Shown: positions 42,117 to 52,586, numbered from the stretch's first letter. The stretch: DNA of 64,000 nt from Rhodococcus sp. B50 (GCF_013602415.1 NZ_WPAG02000002.1:372001-436000), one strand, 5' to 3'. Notes: generated by a model from the sequence alone, not told the origin. Numbers and translations: made by a program.

Positions 42117-43246
42117 GACGCATGACGGGCGATTCGACACGCTGTGTGAAGGCGGTTGCACACGAGGGCGTTCCGGGCTCCCCACTGCAGCCGGGACCGG
42201 TCTTCGCTGCGCCGTACCTCCTCGGAGAGGACGAACGCGACGACGTCGACACCTATGCGCGGGCCTCGAATCCCGGCTGGCGCGCACTCGAATCGGCGCT
42301 CGCGACGCTCGAACACGCCTCGGCGGCGCGTGTCGTCGGCTCGGGCATGTCGGCGATCACAGTCGCATTGCGATCGCTGGTGGCCCCGGGCAGCACGGTT
42401 GTCGTCCCCTCCGACGGTTACTACCAGGTGCGGAAGTTCGCCACCGAATATCTCGCACCGCACGGCATGGAGGTGCACGAACTCTCCGTCGCCGAATTCG
42501 GGGACGGCTCGCTGCAGCGCGTGCTCGACGGTGCGGGAAGGGGAGCGGTCGTCCTTGCCGAGACACCGTCGAATCCCGGTCTCGACACGGTGGATCTGCG
42601 TGCGACTGCGGCGTCGTGCCGTCGCGCCGGTGCGTTGCTGCTCGTCGACAACACGACCGCAACCCCGCTCGGGCAGCGTCCGCTCGACCTCGGGGCCGAC
42701 GTCGTGGTGGCCAGCGGCACGAAATCGCTCAGCGGGCACAGCGACCTGCTGTTCGGATACATCGCCGTCGCCGATCCCGAGCTGTTGCCCGCGATAGACC
42801 GGGAGCGCTTGCTGTCGGGAACCGTCCTGGGACCCTTCGAGACGTGGCTCGCGCACCGCAGCCTCGGCACCGCCGGGCTGCGCTTCGAACGGCAGTGCGC
42901 CAACGCGCTCGCCGTCGCCGGGATGTTGCTCGAGCACCCGGCCGTCACGGACGTCCGCTATCCCGGACTCACCACCGATCCGGCGCACGCCGTGGCGGCC
43001 GGGCAGATGAGCCGGTTCGGCCCCCTGCTCACCTTCCGATTGCCCGGCCGCGACGAGGTGCACCGCTTCGTCCGCGCTGCCACGCTGGTCGCGCCGGCCA
43101 CCAGTTTCGGCGGCATCCACACCACCGCGGATCGTCGCGCACGCTGGGGCGATGCGGTGCCGGAAGGGTTCGTCCGGTTGTCGTGCGGAATCGAGGACAC
43201 CGCCGATCTGCTCGCCGATCTCGACGCGGCGCTGAACGCACGCTGA
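42113..43246 (+). CDS. Cys/Met-metabolism PLP enzyme (cystathionine gamma-lyase-like)
   Basis: A fold-type I PLP enzyme of 377 residues: [66 protein letters not shown] with cofactor lysine K204, and a C-terminal [21 protein letters not shown]. This is the trans-sulfuration family, but the exact reaction (gamma-lyase, gamma-synthase or methionine gamma-lyase) cannot be fixed; the canonical active-site Y-S-R-x-x-N-P motif reads [11 protein letters not shown] 42113 overlaps the gpsA stop; ATG 42122 is equally possible. Confidence 0.87.
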   Translation: MRRMTGDSTRCVKAVAHEGVPGSPLQPGPVFAAPYLLGEDERDDVDTYARASNPGWRALESALATLEHASAARVVGSGMSAITVALRSLVAPGSTVVVPSDGYYQVRKFATEYLAPHGMEVHELSVAEFGDGSLQRVLDGAGRGAVVLAETPSNPGLDTVDLRATAASCRRAGALLLVDNTTATPLGQRPLDLGADVVVASGTKSLSGHSDLLFGYIAVADPELLPAIDRERLLSGTVLGPFETWLAHRSLGTAGLRFERQCANALAVAGMLLEHPAVTDVRYPGLTTDPAHAVAAGQMSRFGPLLTFRLPGRDEVHRFVRAATLVAPATSFGGIHTTADRRARWGDAVPEGFVRLSCGIEDTADLLADLDAALNAR

Positions 43247-43305
43247 GCGAGGGTGGATGCCCGGCGGGGCCGGGACTCGGCTGGGTCTCGACGACGCGCT
43301 ACCGG

Positions 43306-43311
43306 TACGGT
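43306..43311 (+). promoter_or_regulatory. -10 element of ddl
   Basis: TACGGT, 7 nt before GTG 43319. Confidence 0.55.
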
Positions 43312-43318
43312 TCGACAC

Positions 43319-44425
43319 GTGAGTACGCCCCGCACCCGGGTGGCCGTCGTCTTCGGTGGTCGCAGCAACGAACATTCCGTGTCCTGCATCTCGGCAGGCA
43401 GCATCCTGCGCCATCTCGACCCGGAGAAGTACGAGGTCGTGCCCATCGGCATCACCCCCCAGGGCGCCTGGGTCCTCGGTGACGCCGAGCCCGCTCGCCT
43501 CGCCGCGGCCGGTCGCGAGCTGCCCGTCGTCGCCGGCGACGGCTCCGCTGTCGTCCTCACCGCGGATCCCACCCGCGAGGGCGACATCGTCGCCCTCGAC
43601 GAGGGTTCCTACGGCCGGGTGCTCGCGTCGGTCGACGTGGTGTTCCCGGTCCTGCACGGCGCCTACGGCGAGGACGGCACCATCCAGGGGCTCCTCGAAC
43701 TTGCGGACATCCCGTACGTGGGTCCCGGTGTCCTCGCCAGCGCCGCCGGTATGGACAAGGAGTTCACCAAGAAGCTGCTCGCGGCCGAAGGGCTCCCCGT
43801 CGGCTTCCAGATCGTCATGCGCCCCGGCACCGCGACCCTCTCCGGGGAGCAGAAGGCCCGCCTGGGACTGCCCGTCTTCGTCAAGCCCGCACGGGGCGGG
43901 TCGTCGATCGGTATCAGCCGCGTGGCCGACTGGGCGGCCTTCGACGCCGCCGTCGAGAAGGCCCGAGAGCACGATCCGAAGGTCATCGTCGAGTCCGCGA
44001 TCATCGGCCGCGAGGTCGAGTGCGGTGTCCTCGAATTTCCGGACGGCGACGTGCGGGCGAGTGTGGTCGCGGAGATCCGCATGCCCGACACCTCCGGCGA
44101 CCACGAGGCGTTCTACGACTTCGACACGAAGTACCTGGACGACGTCTGCGAATTCGACGTGCCGGCGAAGCTCGACGAGGAGACCTCCGACCGGATCCGC
44201 GAGCTCGCGGTCCGGGCGTTCCGGGCCCTCGACTGCCACGGCCTGTCCCGCGTCGACTTCTTCGTCACCGAGGACGGACCCGTGATCAACGAGATCAACA
44301 CGATGCCCGGCTTCACGTCGATCTCGATGTACCCGCGGATGTGGGAGGCCACCGGCGTCGAGTACTCCGAGCTGCTGTCGATCCTGGTGGAGACGGCGCT
44401 CGTGCGGGGGACCGGCCTGCGTTAG
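43319..44425 (+). CDS. ddl: D-alanine--D-alanine ligase
   Basis: ATP-grasp enzyme making D-Ala-D-Ala for peptidoglycan. [18 protein letters not shown], the [24 protein letters not shown] region, [12 protein letters not shown], and [16 protein letters not shown] are all intact. Length 368. GTG 43319 is 7 nt after TACGGT without a ribosome site. In mycobacteria the next gene in this direction differs; here proA follows after 48 bp. Confidence 0.97.
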   Translation: MSTPRTRVAVVFGGRSNEHSVSCISAGSILRHLDPEKYEVVPIGITPQGAWVLGDAEPARLAAAGRELPVVAGDGSAVVLTADPTREGDIVALDEGSYGRVLASVDVVFPVLHGAYGEDGTIQGLLELADIPYVGPGVLASAAGMDKEFTKKLLAAEGLPVGFQIVMRPGTATLSGEQKARLGLPVFVKPARGGSSIGISRVADWAAFDAAVEKAREHDPKVIVESAIIGREVECGVLEFPDGDVRASVVAEIRMPDTSGDHEAFYDFDTKYLDDVCEFDVPAKLDEETSDRIRELAVRAFRALDCHGLSRVDFFVTEDGPVINEINTMPGFTSISMYPRMWEATGVEYSELLSILVETALVRGTGLR

Positions 44426-44461
44426 CGGCACACGGCCTGTCGGCCACTACGAAGACCCGAC

Positions 44462-44467
44462 TAGGCT
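44462..44467 (+). promoter_or_regulatory. -10 element of proA
   Basis: TAGGCT, 6 nt before ATG 44474. Confidence 0.55.
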
Positions 44468-44473
44468 GGAGCC

Positions 44474-45757
44474 ATGACTGCCGTGACCCCCGACTCAGCT
44501 GCGACCGACGCCGGCACGGACATCCGCGAGGCCGTCCACGAGGCCGCGCGTCGCGCCCGCGTGGCCTCGCGCCGTCTCGCGCTGCTCACCACCACCGAGA
44601 AGGACGCGGCACTGCACGCCGCGGCCGACGCTCTGCTGGCTGCCGCCGACACCGTCCTCGCCGCGAACGCGGAGGACATCGAGGCCGCTCGCGCCGGTGG
44701 CACCGAGGAGGCCATCCTCGACCGGCTGCGCCTGACCTCTGCCCGGATCGACGGGATCGCCGCCGGCCTGCGCCAGGTGGCCGGACTGCCCGACCCCATC
44801 GGTGGAGTGGTCCGCGGCTCGACCCTGCCCAACGGTCTCGAGCTGCGTCAGGTTCGTGTCCCGCTGGGCGTGGTGGGAATGGTGTACGAGGCGCGTCCCA
44901 ACGTCACCGTCGACGCCTTCGGTCTGGCACTGAAGTCCGGCAACGCCGCCCTGCTGCGCGGTTCGTCGTCCGCGGCCCGGTCGAACGCTGCGCTCGTCGA
45001 CGTGCTGCGCGCCTCGCTCGTGGAGCAGGGTATCCCCGCCGACGCCGTGCAGTTGCTGCCGAGCGCCGACCGCTCGTCGGTCACCCATCTCATCCAGGCC
45101 CGGGGCCTGGTCGACGTGGTGATCCCCCGTGGTGGTGCCGGCCTGATCGCGGCCGTGGTCCGCGATGCCACCGTCCCCACGATCGAGACCGGCACGGGCA
45201 ACTGCCACGTCTACGTCCACTCCGCGGCCGACCTCGCGATGGCCGAGAAGATCGTGATCAACGCGAAGACGCGCCGGCCCAGCGTGTGCAACACCGCGGA
45301 GACGATCCTCGTCGACAAGTCCATCGCGGAGACGGCCGTCCCGAAGCTCCTGCAGGCCCTGCAGGAACACAGCGTGACGGTCCACGGCGACCTGCCCGGC
45401 CTCGTGCCCGCGACCGAACAGGACTGGTCGGACGAGTACCTCTCGCTCGACGTCGCGCTCGCAGTGGTCGACGACCTCGATGCCGCCGTCGACCACATCG
45501 ACCGCTACGGCACCGGCCACACCGAAGCGATCGTCACCGCGGACCTCGCCGCCGCTCGGGAGTTCACGACGCGCGTGGACGCCGCAGCCGTTATGGTCAA
45601 CGCTTCGACGGCGTTCACGGACGGCGAGCAGTTCGGATTCGGCGCGGAGATCGGTATCTCCACCCAGAAGCTGCACGCCCGCGGTCCGATGGGCCTGCCC
45701 GAACTGACGTCGACGAAGTGGGTGGTGTGGGGCGACGGCCACACCCGCCCCGCCTGA
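44474..45757 (+). CDS. proA: Gamma-glutamyl phosphate reductase
   Basis: Second enzyme of proline synthesis, reducing gamma-glutamyl phosphate to glutamate semialdehyde with NADPH. Catalytic cysteine C272 in [11 protein letters not shown], the [20 protein letters not shown] motif and the C-terminal [22 protein letters not shown] are typical. Length 427. proB is not in the window. A leaderless start at ATG 44474 is suggested by TAGGCT 6 nt upstream. Confidence 0.97.
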   Translation: MTAVTPDSAATDAGTDIREAVHEAARRARVASRRLALLTTTEKDAALHAAADALLAAADTVLAANAEDIEAARAGGTEEAILDRLRLTSARIDGIAAGLRQVAGLPDPIGGVVRGSTLPNGLELRQVRVPLGVVGMVYEARPNVTVDAFGLALKSGNAALLRGSSSAARSNAALVDVLRASLVEQGIPADAVQLLPSADRSSVTHLIQARGLVDVVIPRGGAGLIAAVVRDATVPTIETGTGNCHVYVHSAADLAMAEKIVINAKTRRPSVCNTAETILVDKSIAETAVPKLLQALQEHSVTVHGDLPGLVPATEQDWSDEYLSLDVALAVVDDLDAAVDHIDRYGTGHTEAIVTADLAAAREFTTRVDAAAVMVNASTAFTDGEQFGFGAEIGISTQKLHARGPMGLPELTSTKWVVWGDGHTRPA

Positions 45758-45786
45758 TCGTTACCGGTCCGACGAAAGGAACCAGC

Positions 45787-46683
45787 GTGGATCGTGCGCT
45801 GCCCACCACCCCGCCGATCTTCGCGGACGTCCAGGACGTGATCGACCGTCTGGCCGGCACCGGATATCTCGCCGACAAATCCACAGCCACCGCGGTCTTC
45901 CTCGCCGACCGTCTCGGCAAGCCGTTGCTGATCGAGGGACCCGCGGGCGTCGGCAAGACCGAATTGGCCCGGGCCGTCGCTGAGACCTCCGAGGCGGAAC
46001 TGGTGCGCCTGCAGTGCTACGAGGGGGTCGACGAATCCCGTGCGCTGTACGAGTGGAACCACGCCAAGCAGATTCTGCGCATCCAGTCGGCGGGGGCGAC
46101 CGCCGCGGCGGGTGAGTCGTGGGACCGCACCAAGGAGGACGTCTTCTCCGAGGAGTTCCTGCTGTCGCGGCCGTTGCTCACCGCGATCCGCCGGGAGGAT
46201 CCGACGGTGCTGCTCGTCGACGAGGTCGACAAGGCCGACGTCGAGATCGAAGGTCTGCTGCTCGAGGTACTCAGCGACTTCGCGGTCACGGTGCCCGAAC
46301 TCGGCACGATCCGCGCCACCCGGAAGCCGTTCGTGGTGCTCACCTCGAACGCCACCCGCGAATTGTCGGAGGCGCTCAAGCGGCGGTGCCTGTTCCTGCA
46401 CCTCGACTTCCCCGACGCCGATCTCGAACGCCGGATCCTCGCGAGCCGGGTGCCCGACCTGCCCGACGCCCTCGCCGAACAACTCGTGCGCACGGTCCGG
46501 GTGCTCCGAGGCATGCAGCTCAAGAAGGTGCCGTCGGTGGCGGAGACCATCGACTGGGGCCGCACCCTGCTCGCTCTCGGACTCGACACCCTCGACGACA
46601 ACGCGGTGCGCAGCACGCTCGGTGTGATCCTCAAACACCAGTCCGATCAGGTCCGCGCGACCGCCGAGCTCCGGTTGAACTGA
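45787..46683 (+). CDS. MoxR-family AAA+ ATPase
   Basis: A 298-residue AAA+ ATPase: Walker A GPAGVGKTEL (K57), Walker B VLLVDEVDKAD, sensor VLTSNATRELSEALKRRC with the arginine finger, and a C-terminal helical lid. The sequence groups with CoxD/MoxR proteins that act with von Willebrand A partners as chaperones to insert metals or assemble complexes. GTG 45787 follows AAAGGA. The VWA gene begins 2 bp after its stop, so the pair is cotranscribed. Confidence 0.9.
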   Translation: MDRALPTTPPIFADVQDVIDRLAGTGYLADKSTATAVFLADRLGKPLLIEGPAGVGKTELARAVAETSEAELVRLQCYEGVDESRALYEWNHAKQILRIQSAGATAAAGESWDRTKEDVFSEEFLLSRPLLTAIRREDPTVLLVDEVDKADVEIEGLLLEVLSDFAVTVPELGTIRATRKPFVVLTSNATRELSEALKRRCLFLHLDFPDADLERRILASRVPDLPDALAEQLVRTVRVLRGMQLKKVPSVAETIDWGRTLLALGLDTLDDNAVRSTLGVILKHQSDQVRATAELRLN

Positions 46684-46684
46684 C

Positions 46685-48130
46685 ATGGCCGCAGCGCACC
46701 TTCCCGGATCCGCGGCGCCGCCGGCACCCCACGGACTGCCCGGGCACCTGGTCGGGTTCGTGGAGGCGCTGCGTCGCCGCGGCATCGCGGTCGGCCCGTC
46801 CGAGACCGTCGACGCCGGACGCGTGATGACGGTGCTCGACCTCCTCGACCGGGACGCCTTCCGCGAAGGTCTCGCCTGCACCCTGCTCCGCCGTGCGACC
46901 CACCGCCCGACCTTCGACGCCCTGTTCGACCTGTGGTTTCCGCCCGCGATCGGACGGCGCGAGGCCGCCGGCCCGCACGTGAGCATCCCGCGCACCCCGG
47001 CAGGGGAGGTCGACTTCGATGCGTTGCGCGACCTGCTCGCGGAACTGCTGTCCGACGAGTCACCGGAGGCGCTCGAGGCCACGGAGATGCTCGTCTCGGC
47101 CGTCGTGGAGGAACTCGGTCAGTACGCATCGTCGAACGGTCCGTCCTTCTCGGCCTACCAGGCGCTCCGGGACGTCTCGCCGGACACCCTGCTGACGAAG
47201 ATCCTCGAGGGACTCCTCGGGAACAGCGCCCGTGAGGAACGCGACGACGCCGCCTACGAGAGCGAGGTCGCGCGTCGCACCGCGGCCCGGCGGATCGCCG
47301 ATTTCCGGGCCATGGTCGAGCGCGAGACCCGCCGGCGCACCGCCGAACAGCTCGGCCGCGAACGCGTCGAGAAGTACGGGGTGCCCAAGCTCGCCGAGGA
47401 AGTCGACTTCCTGCGTGCCTCCGATGCGGAACTCGTGACCCTGCGCCGCAGCGTCATGCCGCTCGCGAGGCTGCTCGCGAGTCGCCTCGCGGCGCGCCGC
47501 CGCCGTGCCCGCGCCGGCGCCATCGACCTGCGCCGCACGTTGCGCAAGTCCATGTCCACCGGCGGTGTGCCCATCGACCTGGTGAACCGCAAGCCCCGTC
47601 CGGCGCGCCCGGAACTCGTCGTGCTGTGCGACGTCTCCGGTTCCGTCGCCGGATTCTCCCACTTCACGCTGCTGCTCGTGCACGCACTGCGCGAACAATT
47701 CTCCCGTGTACGCGTGTTCGCGTTCATCGACACCGCCGACGAGGTCACCCATTACTTCTCGGCCGGCACCGATCTGGGCGAGTCGATGTCGCGCATGCTG
47801 CGGGAAGCGAAGCTGATCACCTACGACGGTCACTCCGATTACGGCAACGCGCTGGGCAGCTTCGCCGAGAACCACGCCCACGCCGTCACCAGCCGCAGCT
47901 CGCTGCTGATCCTCGGCGACGGCCGCACCAACTACCGCAATCCGAACCTCGAGGCCCTCGAACATCTCGTGTCCGTCGCGCGCCACGCGCACTGGCTCAA
48001 CCCCGAGCCGAAGGGACAATGGGGTTCCGGCGACTCGGCCGCCCGCGTCTACAGCGAGGTCGTCACGATGCACGAGTGCCGGTCGGCGCAGCAGCTCGCA
48101 ACGGTGGTGGCGAGTCTGCTCCCCGTGTGA
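46685..48130 (+). CDS. VWA-domain protein (CoxE-like) paired with MoxR
   Basis: A 481-residue protein with a helical N-terminal half rich in Arg/Glu and a C-terminal von Willebrand A domain. The MIDAS is complete: D316-V-S318-G-S320, Thr in the FIDTADEV strand, and the [11 protein letters not shown] loop. CoxE-type VWA proteins pair with MoxR ATPases and help mature a client enzyme; no obvious client such as CO dehydrogenase is nearby. Mycobacteria have the same pair beside proA. ATG 46685. Confidence 0.88.
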   Translation: MAAAHLPGSAAPPAPHGLPGHLVGFVEALRRRGIAVGPSETVDAGRVMTVLDLLDRDAFREGLACTLLRRATHRPTFDALFDLWFPPAIGRREAAGPHVSIPRTPAGEVDFDALRDLLAELLSDESPEALEATEMLVSAVVEELGQYASSNGPSFSAYQALRDVSPDTLLTKILEGLLGNSAREERDDAAYESEVARRTAARRIADFRAMVERETRRRTAEQLGRERVEKYGVPKLAEEVDFLRASDAELVTLRRSVMPLARLLASRLAARRRRARAGAIDLRRTLRKSMSTGGVPIDLVNRKPRPARPELVVLCDVSGSVAGFSHFTLLLVHALREQFSRVRVFAFIDTADEVTHYFSAGTDLGESMSRMLREAKLITYDGHSDYGNALGSFAENHAHAVTSRSSLLILGDGRTNYRNPNLEALEHLVSVARHAHWLNPEPKGQWGSGDSAARVYSEVVTMHECRSAQQLATVVASLLPV

Positions 48131-48135
48131 ACCCG

Positions 48136-48141
48136 TAAGCT
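48136..48141 (+). promoter_or_regulatory. -10 element of the nadD operon
   Basis: TAAGCT, 8 nt before GTG 48150, starting 5 bp after the VWA gene stop. Confidence 0.5.
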
Positions 48142-48149
48142 GGACAACC

Positions 48150-48863
48150 GTGCATCAGCCAACGGATCGGCCCTCGGCCCCCAGGCGCCGCCTGGGCGTC
48201 ATGGGCGGGACGTTCGACCCGATCCATCACGGACACCTCGTGGCGGCCAGTGAGGTCGCCGCGAGCTTCGACCTGGACGAAGTGATCTTCGTGCCCACGG
48301 GGCAACCCTGGCAGAAGACCGGACGCGAGGTCAGTGCCGCCGAGGACCGCTACCTGATGACGGTGATCGCGACCGCATCCAACCCGCGGTTCTCCGTCAG
48401 CCGCGTCGACATCGATCGGCGCAAACCCACTTACACCGTCGACACGCTGCGAGATCTCAGCACGCAGTATCCCGACGCGGACCTGTACTTCATCACCGGT
48501 GCGGACGCCCTGGGATCGATCCTGTCCTGGCAGGACTGGCAAACCCTGTTCGACCTCGCACGTTTCGTCGGGGTGTCCCGACCCGGATACGACCTGCACG
48601 CCGAACACCTGGCACCGCATCTGGACGATCTTCCCGCCGAGGCGGTGAGTCTTGTGGAGATCCCGGCCCTGGCGATCTCCTCCACGGACTGCCGCAGGAG
48701 AGCCCGGGAGAATCGCCCGGTCTGGTATCTGGTGCCCGACGGAGTGGTGCAGTACATCAGCAAACGCCGGCTCTACCGCACGAATACGCACCGCGACGGA
48801 GATCCCGTCCCGGTGTTCGACGGAAACACCCCCGGCCCCATCGAGAGAAAGAGCACGCAGTGA
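48150..48863 (+). CDS. nadD: Nicotinate-nucleotide adenylyltransferase
   Basis: Adenylates nicotinate mononucleotide in NAD synthesis. The [12 protein letters not shown] signature (H26, H29) and C-terminal ISSTDCRRR (SSTxxR-type motif) are clear. The 237-residue length includes a C-terminal extension of about 20 residues after YRTNTH. Start GTG 48150; no ribosome site but TAAGCT 8 nt upstream. The stop overlaps rsfS (GTGA). Confidence 0.95.
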   Translation: MHQPTDRPSAPRRRLGVMGGTFDPIHHGHLVAASEVAASFDLDEVIFVPTGQPWQKTGREVSAAEDRYLMTVIATASNPRFSVSRVDIDRRKPTYTVDTLRDLSTQYPDADLYFITGADALGSILSWQDWQTLFDLARFVGVSRPGYDLHAEHLAPHLDDLPAEAVSLVEIPALAISSTDCRRRARENRPVWYLVPDGVVQYISKRRLYRTNTHRDGDPVPVFDGNTPGPIERKSTQ

Positions 48864-49270
48864 GCGCAACGGCAGAAGCCACGGAGATGGCCCGAATCGC
48901 AGCCCTGGCCGCCGACGAGAAACTCGCCACCGATGTCGTGGTGCTCGACGTGTCCGAGCAGCTGGTGATCACCGACTGCTTCGTCATCGCGTCCGCGCCC
49001 AACGAGCGTCAGGTCAACGCGATCGTCGACAACGTCGAGGAGAAGCTGCGCCTGGCCGGACACAAGCCGGTCCGCCGCGAGGGCACCCGCGAAGGACGGT
49101 GGACGCTGCTCGACTACGTCGACGTCGTGGTGCACATCCAGCACGAGGACGAGCGCAATTTCTACGCCCTCGACCGTCTGTGGAAGGACTGCCCGACCAT
49201 CGAGGTCGACGGTGTGGGCGGCCCCCGCTCCGCTCTCGACGCCGCTGTCGACTCCCCGGAGGACGTGTGA
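48860..49270 (+). CDS. rsfS: Ribosome silencing factor RsfS
   Basis: A 136-residue RsfS/Iojap protein that binds ribosomal protein uL14 and blocks subunit joining under starvation. [35 protein letters not shown] and [30 protein letters not shown] are the diagnostic segments. It overlaps both nadD (GTGA) and gpgP (GTGA). Confidence 0.95.
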   Translation: MSATAEATEMARIAALAADEKLATDVVVLDVSEQLVITDCFVIASAPNERQVNAIVDNVEEKLRLAGHKPVRREGTREGRWTLLDYVDVVVHIQHEDERNFYALDRLWKDCPTIEVDGVGGPRSALDAAVDSPEDV

Positions 49271-49938
49271 GTCGTCCGGGGGAGGGCACGCAGAGCCCTC
49301 GGGTGCGTCAGCTGGTCCTGCTGCGGCACGGTCAGACCGAGTACAACGCCACCCGCCGGATGCAGGGGCAGATCGACACCGACCTGTCCGAGCTCGGGCG
49401 CCGGCAGGCGCTCGCCGTCGCCGACGTGATCGCCCGCTTCGATCCGCTCGCCGTCGTCTCGTCGGATCTGCGCCGCGCCTACGACACGGCCACGGCGCTC
49501 GGCGACCGCATCGGATTGCCCGTCGAGATCGACATGCGACTGCGCGAGACGCATCTCGGCGAATGGCAGGGTCTGACCCACACCGAGGTCGATGCCGTCG
49601 CCCCGGGGGCGCGCAGCGCGTGGCGCGCGGACGCGACCTGGGCACCGCCGGGAGGCGAGAACCGGGTGGACGTGGCGCGGCGCAGCATCGCCGTCGTCGG
49701 TGAACTGCTCGACAAGTACGAGAACTGGAGCGACCGGCCCATCGTGCTGGTCGCGCACGGCGGTCTGATCGCCGCGCTCACCGCGGCGCTGCTCGATCTG
49801 CCGGTGGACCGCTGGCCCGTCTTCGGTGGTCTGGGGAACACCGGCTGGGCGCAGCTCAGCGGGTACGGAGAGGCGCCGTCCTGGCGCCTCGACGTGTGGA
49901 ACGCATCGGCCACGGTGTCGCCCGATGACGTCCTCTGA
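49267..49938 (+). CDS. gpgP: Glucosyl-3-phosphoglycerate phosphatase
   Basis: Histidine phosphatase of 223 residues: phosphohistidine H21 in [10 protein letters not shown], the [14 protein letters not shown] loop, and the second His in [13 protein letters not shown]. Mycobacterial GpgP in the same operon position dephosphorylates glucosyl-3-phosphoglycerate, the first intermediate of methylglucose lipopolysaccharide. The assignment uses that position, since this superfamily is hard to subdivide from sequence. GTG 49267 overlaps rsfS; the last 14 bases overlap octT. Confidence 0.82.
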   Translation: MSRPGEGTQSPRVRQLVLLRHGQTEYNATRRMQGQIDTDLSELGRRQALAVADVIARFDPLAVVSSDLRRAYDTATALGDRIGLPVEIDMRLRETHLGEWQGLTHTEVDAVAPGARSAWRADATWAPPGGENRVDVARRSIAVVGELLDKYENWSDRPIVLVAHGGLIAALTAALLDLPVDRWPVFGGLGNTGWAQLSGYGEAPSWRLDVWNASATVSPDDVL

Positions 49939-50707
49939 GTCGACGCCGATCGAGGCCGACGCCGCCCCGCGACGTCCGGTCCTGTTGGTGATCGGCGATT
50001 CGTTGAGCTATTACGGCCCGAAGGGCGGCCTGCCCGCCGACCATCCGCAGATCTGGCCCAACCTGGTCGCGGCCGAACTCGGGTGGGACGTCGAACTCGT
50101 CGCCCGGATCGGGTGGACCACACGCGACGCGTGGTGGGCGATGACCCAGGATCCGCGCGTGTGGGCCGCGATTCCGCATGCCGGAGCCGTCGTCCTGGCC
50201 GTGGGCGGTATGGACACCCTGCCGTCGCCGCTGCCCACCGCCCTGCGGGAAGGCCTGCGCTACATCCGCCCACCGGCTCTGCGCCGGGCGGCACGCACCG
50301 CTTACGGGTGGGTGCAGCCGCGACTGTCGCCGCTCGGCCGCCCAGTGGCGCTCCCGCCGCGGGTCAGCGTCGAATATCTCGAAACGATCAGGGACGCACT
50401 TGCCTACATGCGTCCCGATCTGCCCGTCATCGGCACCCTGCCGTCGGTGCACCGCAGCGAACAGTACCGGTCGGTCCATGCCGGCCGGCTCCCCGCGGCG
50501 CGTGCGATCACCCGCTGGGCGGCCGAGAAGTCGGTTCCCCTCGTCGATCTCGCCGAGGCGGTGCGGGAGAACGTCTTCTCCGACGAGGCGAATCCCGACG
50601 GGATCCACTGGGGCTGGGAAGGACACCGGCGCGTCGCCGCCGCAGTCGGCGACGCCGTCCGGATCGTGCATCGGGATGCGGAAGTCCCGGTGGAGGGCCT
50701 ACGGTAG
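49925..50707 (+). CDS. octT: OctT-like SGNH acyltransferase (diglucosylglycerate)
   Basis: A 260-residue SGNH-fold protein: nucleophile S26 in [12 protein letters not shown], the [11 protein letters not shown] block for the oxyanion hole, and catalytic D225-x-x-H228 in PDGIHWG. In mycobacteria the gene after gpgP encodes OctT, which puts an octanoyl group on diglucosylglycerate early in methylglucose lipopolysaccharide synthesis. Function is inferred from family and position. It overlaps gpgP by 14 bases in another frame. Confidence 0.83.
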   Translation: MTSSESTPIEADAAPRRPVLLVIGDSLSYYGPKGGLPADHPQIWPNLVAAELGWDVELVARIGWTTRDAWWAMTQDPRVWAAIPHAGAVVLAVGGMDTLPSPLPTALREGLRYIRPPALRRAARTAYGWVQPRLSPLGRPVALPPRVSVEYLETIRDALAYMRPDLPVIGTLPSVHRSEQYRSVHAGRLPAARAITRWAAEKSVPLVDLAEAVRENVFSDEANPDGIHWGWEGHRRVAAAVGDAVRIVHRDAEVPVEGLR

Positions 50708-50712
50708 GCGTC

Positions 50713-51561
50713 GTGTCCGTCGTCGTCGTCACAGATTCGTCGAGTTGTATCGACCCCGAACTGGTCGGGCGGTACGACATCCGCGTAGTGCCGCTGCATA
50801 TCATCGCAGCCGGACGCGACCTCCGCGAGGGCGTCGACGAGTTGCCGGATGATCTGTCGAGCGTGACCACCTCCGGGCCGTCGCCCGCCGAACTCACCGA
50901 TGCCTACACCGAAGCGCTCGAGGCCAGCGGCGGCGACGGTGTGGTCGCCGTGCATCTCTCGCGTGTGCTGTCCGGCACGTGGGACGCCGCCCGGCACGCC
51001 GCGGAATCGCTGGGCGACCGTATCCGGCTCGTCGATTCGCGGAACACCGCAATGGGATCCGGATTCGCCGTTCTCGAAGCGGTGCGTGCCGCCCGGGCCG
51101 GAGCCGATCTGGCGCGGGTGTACGACCGGGCGGGGGAGGTCGCGGCGTCCGCCCGGACCCTGCTCGTCGTCGACCGGCTCGACCATCTGCGCCGGGGCGG
51201 CCGGATCGGCACGGCCACAGCATTGTTGGGTACCGCGCTCGCAATGAAGCCGGTCCTGCACATCGCCGACGGCAAGCTCGTCCTACGGGAGAAGACCCGC
51301 ACGATGACCAAGGCGATGGCGAAACTCGTCGACGGTGCGGTCACGGACATCGGCGACGAACCGCTCGTCGCGGTGCACCATCGCGACGCGCCGGACCGTG
51401 CGCGCACCCTCGCCGATCAGCTCGCACAGCGACTCCCGGACGGCACCGAGATCATCGTGTCCGAACTCGATGCGGTGCTCGGCGCGCACGTCGGACCGGG
51501 CGCGGTCGGTGTCGTCGTCGCGTCCGCAGCAACCGGGGCATCCGGCATCTCGGAGGACTGA
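50713..51561 (+). CDS. DegV-family fatty-acid-binding protein
   Basis: A 282-residue DegV protein: VVVVTDSSSCIDPELVGRY at the N-terminus, the SGPSPAEL loop, and a VVDRLDHLRRGGRIGTATALLGTALAMKPVLHIADGKL segment. DegV/FakB proteins bind one fatty acid, presenting it to a FakA kinase; no FakA is visible. GTG 50713 starts 5 bp after octT, with TACGGT at 50700-50705 placed 7 nt before it, so it may be made both from the operon and from its own promoter. Confidence 0.9.
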   Translation: MSVVVVTDSSSCIDPELVGRYDIRVVPLHIIAAGRDLREGVDELPDDLSSVTTSGPSPAELTDAYTEALEASGGDGVVAVHLSRVLSGTWDAARHAAESLGDRIRLVDSRNTAMGSGFAVLEAVRAARAGADLARVYDRAGEVAASARTLLVVDRLDHLRRGGRIGTATALLGTALAMKPVLHIADGKLVLREKTRTMTKAMAKLVDGAVTDIGDEPLVAVHHRDAPDRARTLADQLAQRLPDGTEIIVSELDAVLGAHVGPGAVGVVVASAATGASGISED

Positions 51562-51617
51562 ACCTCTTTACACCACGCCCCTGACCGCATCGCTCCGGCA
51601 GGGACCGATCCGAATGT

Positions 51618-51645
51618 CCGTCCACAGGGGTGCGAGTCATCCACA
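51618..51645 (+). other. Two DnaA-box-like words
   Basis: CCGTCCACA (51618-51626) and TCATCCACA (51637-51645), same strand, 19 bp apart, between degV and comEA. The second differs from TTATCCACA by one base. No origin features surround them. Confidence 0.3.
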
Positions 51646-51695
51646 GCCTCTGCCGGATCGGTGAGGACGCGGGACTCGGTCGACGTGGACCGCGT

Positions 51696-51701
51696 TAGCG
51701 T
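51696..51701 (+). promoter_or_regulatory. -10 element of comEA
   Basis: TAGCGT, 6 nt before ATG 51708. Confidence 0.55.
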
Positions 51702-51707
51702 CGCGGC

Positions 51708-52586
51708 ATGGCGAGCAGTGACCATTGTGACCTCGCGCGTACCCGTCTCGGCGCGATCACACGCTCCTCGACGGGCATGCCCGCGGAACCGCCCTGGACG
51801 AACGACGGGTCGGCGAACGACGATCATCCATGGGCGGACCCGGACGGTGACGACGAACCCGGTCGCTCCGACGCCGTCCGGGAGCGGTTCGCCGATCGGC
51901 TGAGCGCCGCGCGATGGGATACGGGGCGGCGGGGGACCGCTGCTCTCGCAGGGATCGGAGTGCTCGCTGCCGCTGTGGCCCTCGTCGTCGTATGGCGCGA
52001 TCGGCCGGTCGCCGAACCGGTGCCACCCCTCCCACGGGTCGAAGTCGTGGAATCGGTGGCGCCCTCGGCTGCGATCCGACCGAGGGCGGCAGAAGCGGCG
52101 CAGCCGGGTACGGCAGATGTGACACAGCCGGGCACGGCCGAGATCGTCGTCAGTGTCGTGGGAGCGGTGGCACGCCCCGGACTCGTGCGGCTGCAACCCG
52201 GCACGCGCGTCGCGGACGCGCTCGAGGCTGCCGGCGGCGCTGCGGAAGGAGCCGATCTCGTGGCCCTGAATCTGGCCCGGAGGGTGGCAGACGGCGACCA
52301 GATCGTCGTGGGAATCGCACCACCCCAACCTGTTCCGCATTCGAGTGGAATAGTGAGCGCGCAGACGTCGAGTGCCGGTCCGCCGGAAGGAGGTGGGCTG
52401 CTGAACCTCAACGCCGCCGATGAGGCCGCTCTCGACGCGCTGCCCGGAGTCGGACCGGTGACGGCCGCGGCGATCGTGTCGTGGCGAGAATCGAACGGAC
52501 CGTTCACGGACGTCGAACAACTCGGCGAGGTCGACGGGATCGGTCCTGCACGGCTGGCGAGGTTGCGTGAATTGGTGACCGCGTGA
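51708..52586 (+). CDS. comEA: ComEA-type DNA-binding protein
   Basis: A 292-residue membrane-anchored protein: about 75 cytoplasmic residues, one transmembrane helix (TAALAGIGVLAAAVALVVVW), a Pro/Ala linker, an SLBB domain (EIVVSVVGAVARPGLVRLQPGTRVADALEAAGG) and a C-terminal double helix-hairpin-helix (LLNLNAADEAALDALPGVGPVTAAAIVSWR). It would bind double-stranded DNA outside the membrane for ComEC. The long cytoplasmic N-terminus is larger than in Bacillus ComEA. The stop overlaps comEC (GTGA). Confidence 0.92.
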   Translation: MASSDHCDLARTRLGAITRSSTGMPAEPPWTNDGSANDDHPWADPDGDDEPGRSDAVRERFADRLSAARWDTGRRGTAALAGIGVLAAAVALVVVWRDRPVAEPVPPLPRVEVVESVAPSAAIRPRAAEAAQPGTADVTQPGTAEIVVSVVGAVARPGLVRLQPGTRVADALEAAGGAAEGADLVALNLARRVADGDQIVVGIAPPQPVPHSSGIVSAQTSSAGPPEGGGLLNLNAADEAALDALPGVGPVTAAAIVSWRESNGPFTDVEQLGEVDGIGPARLARLRELVTA

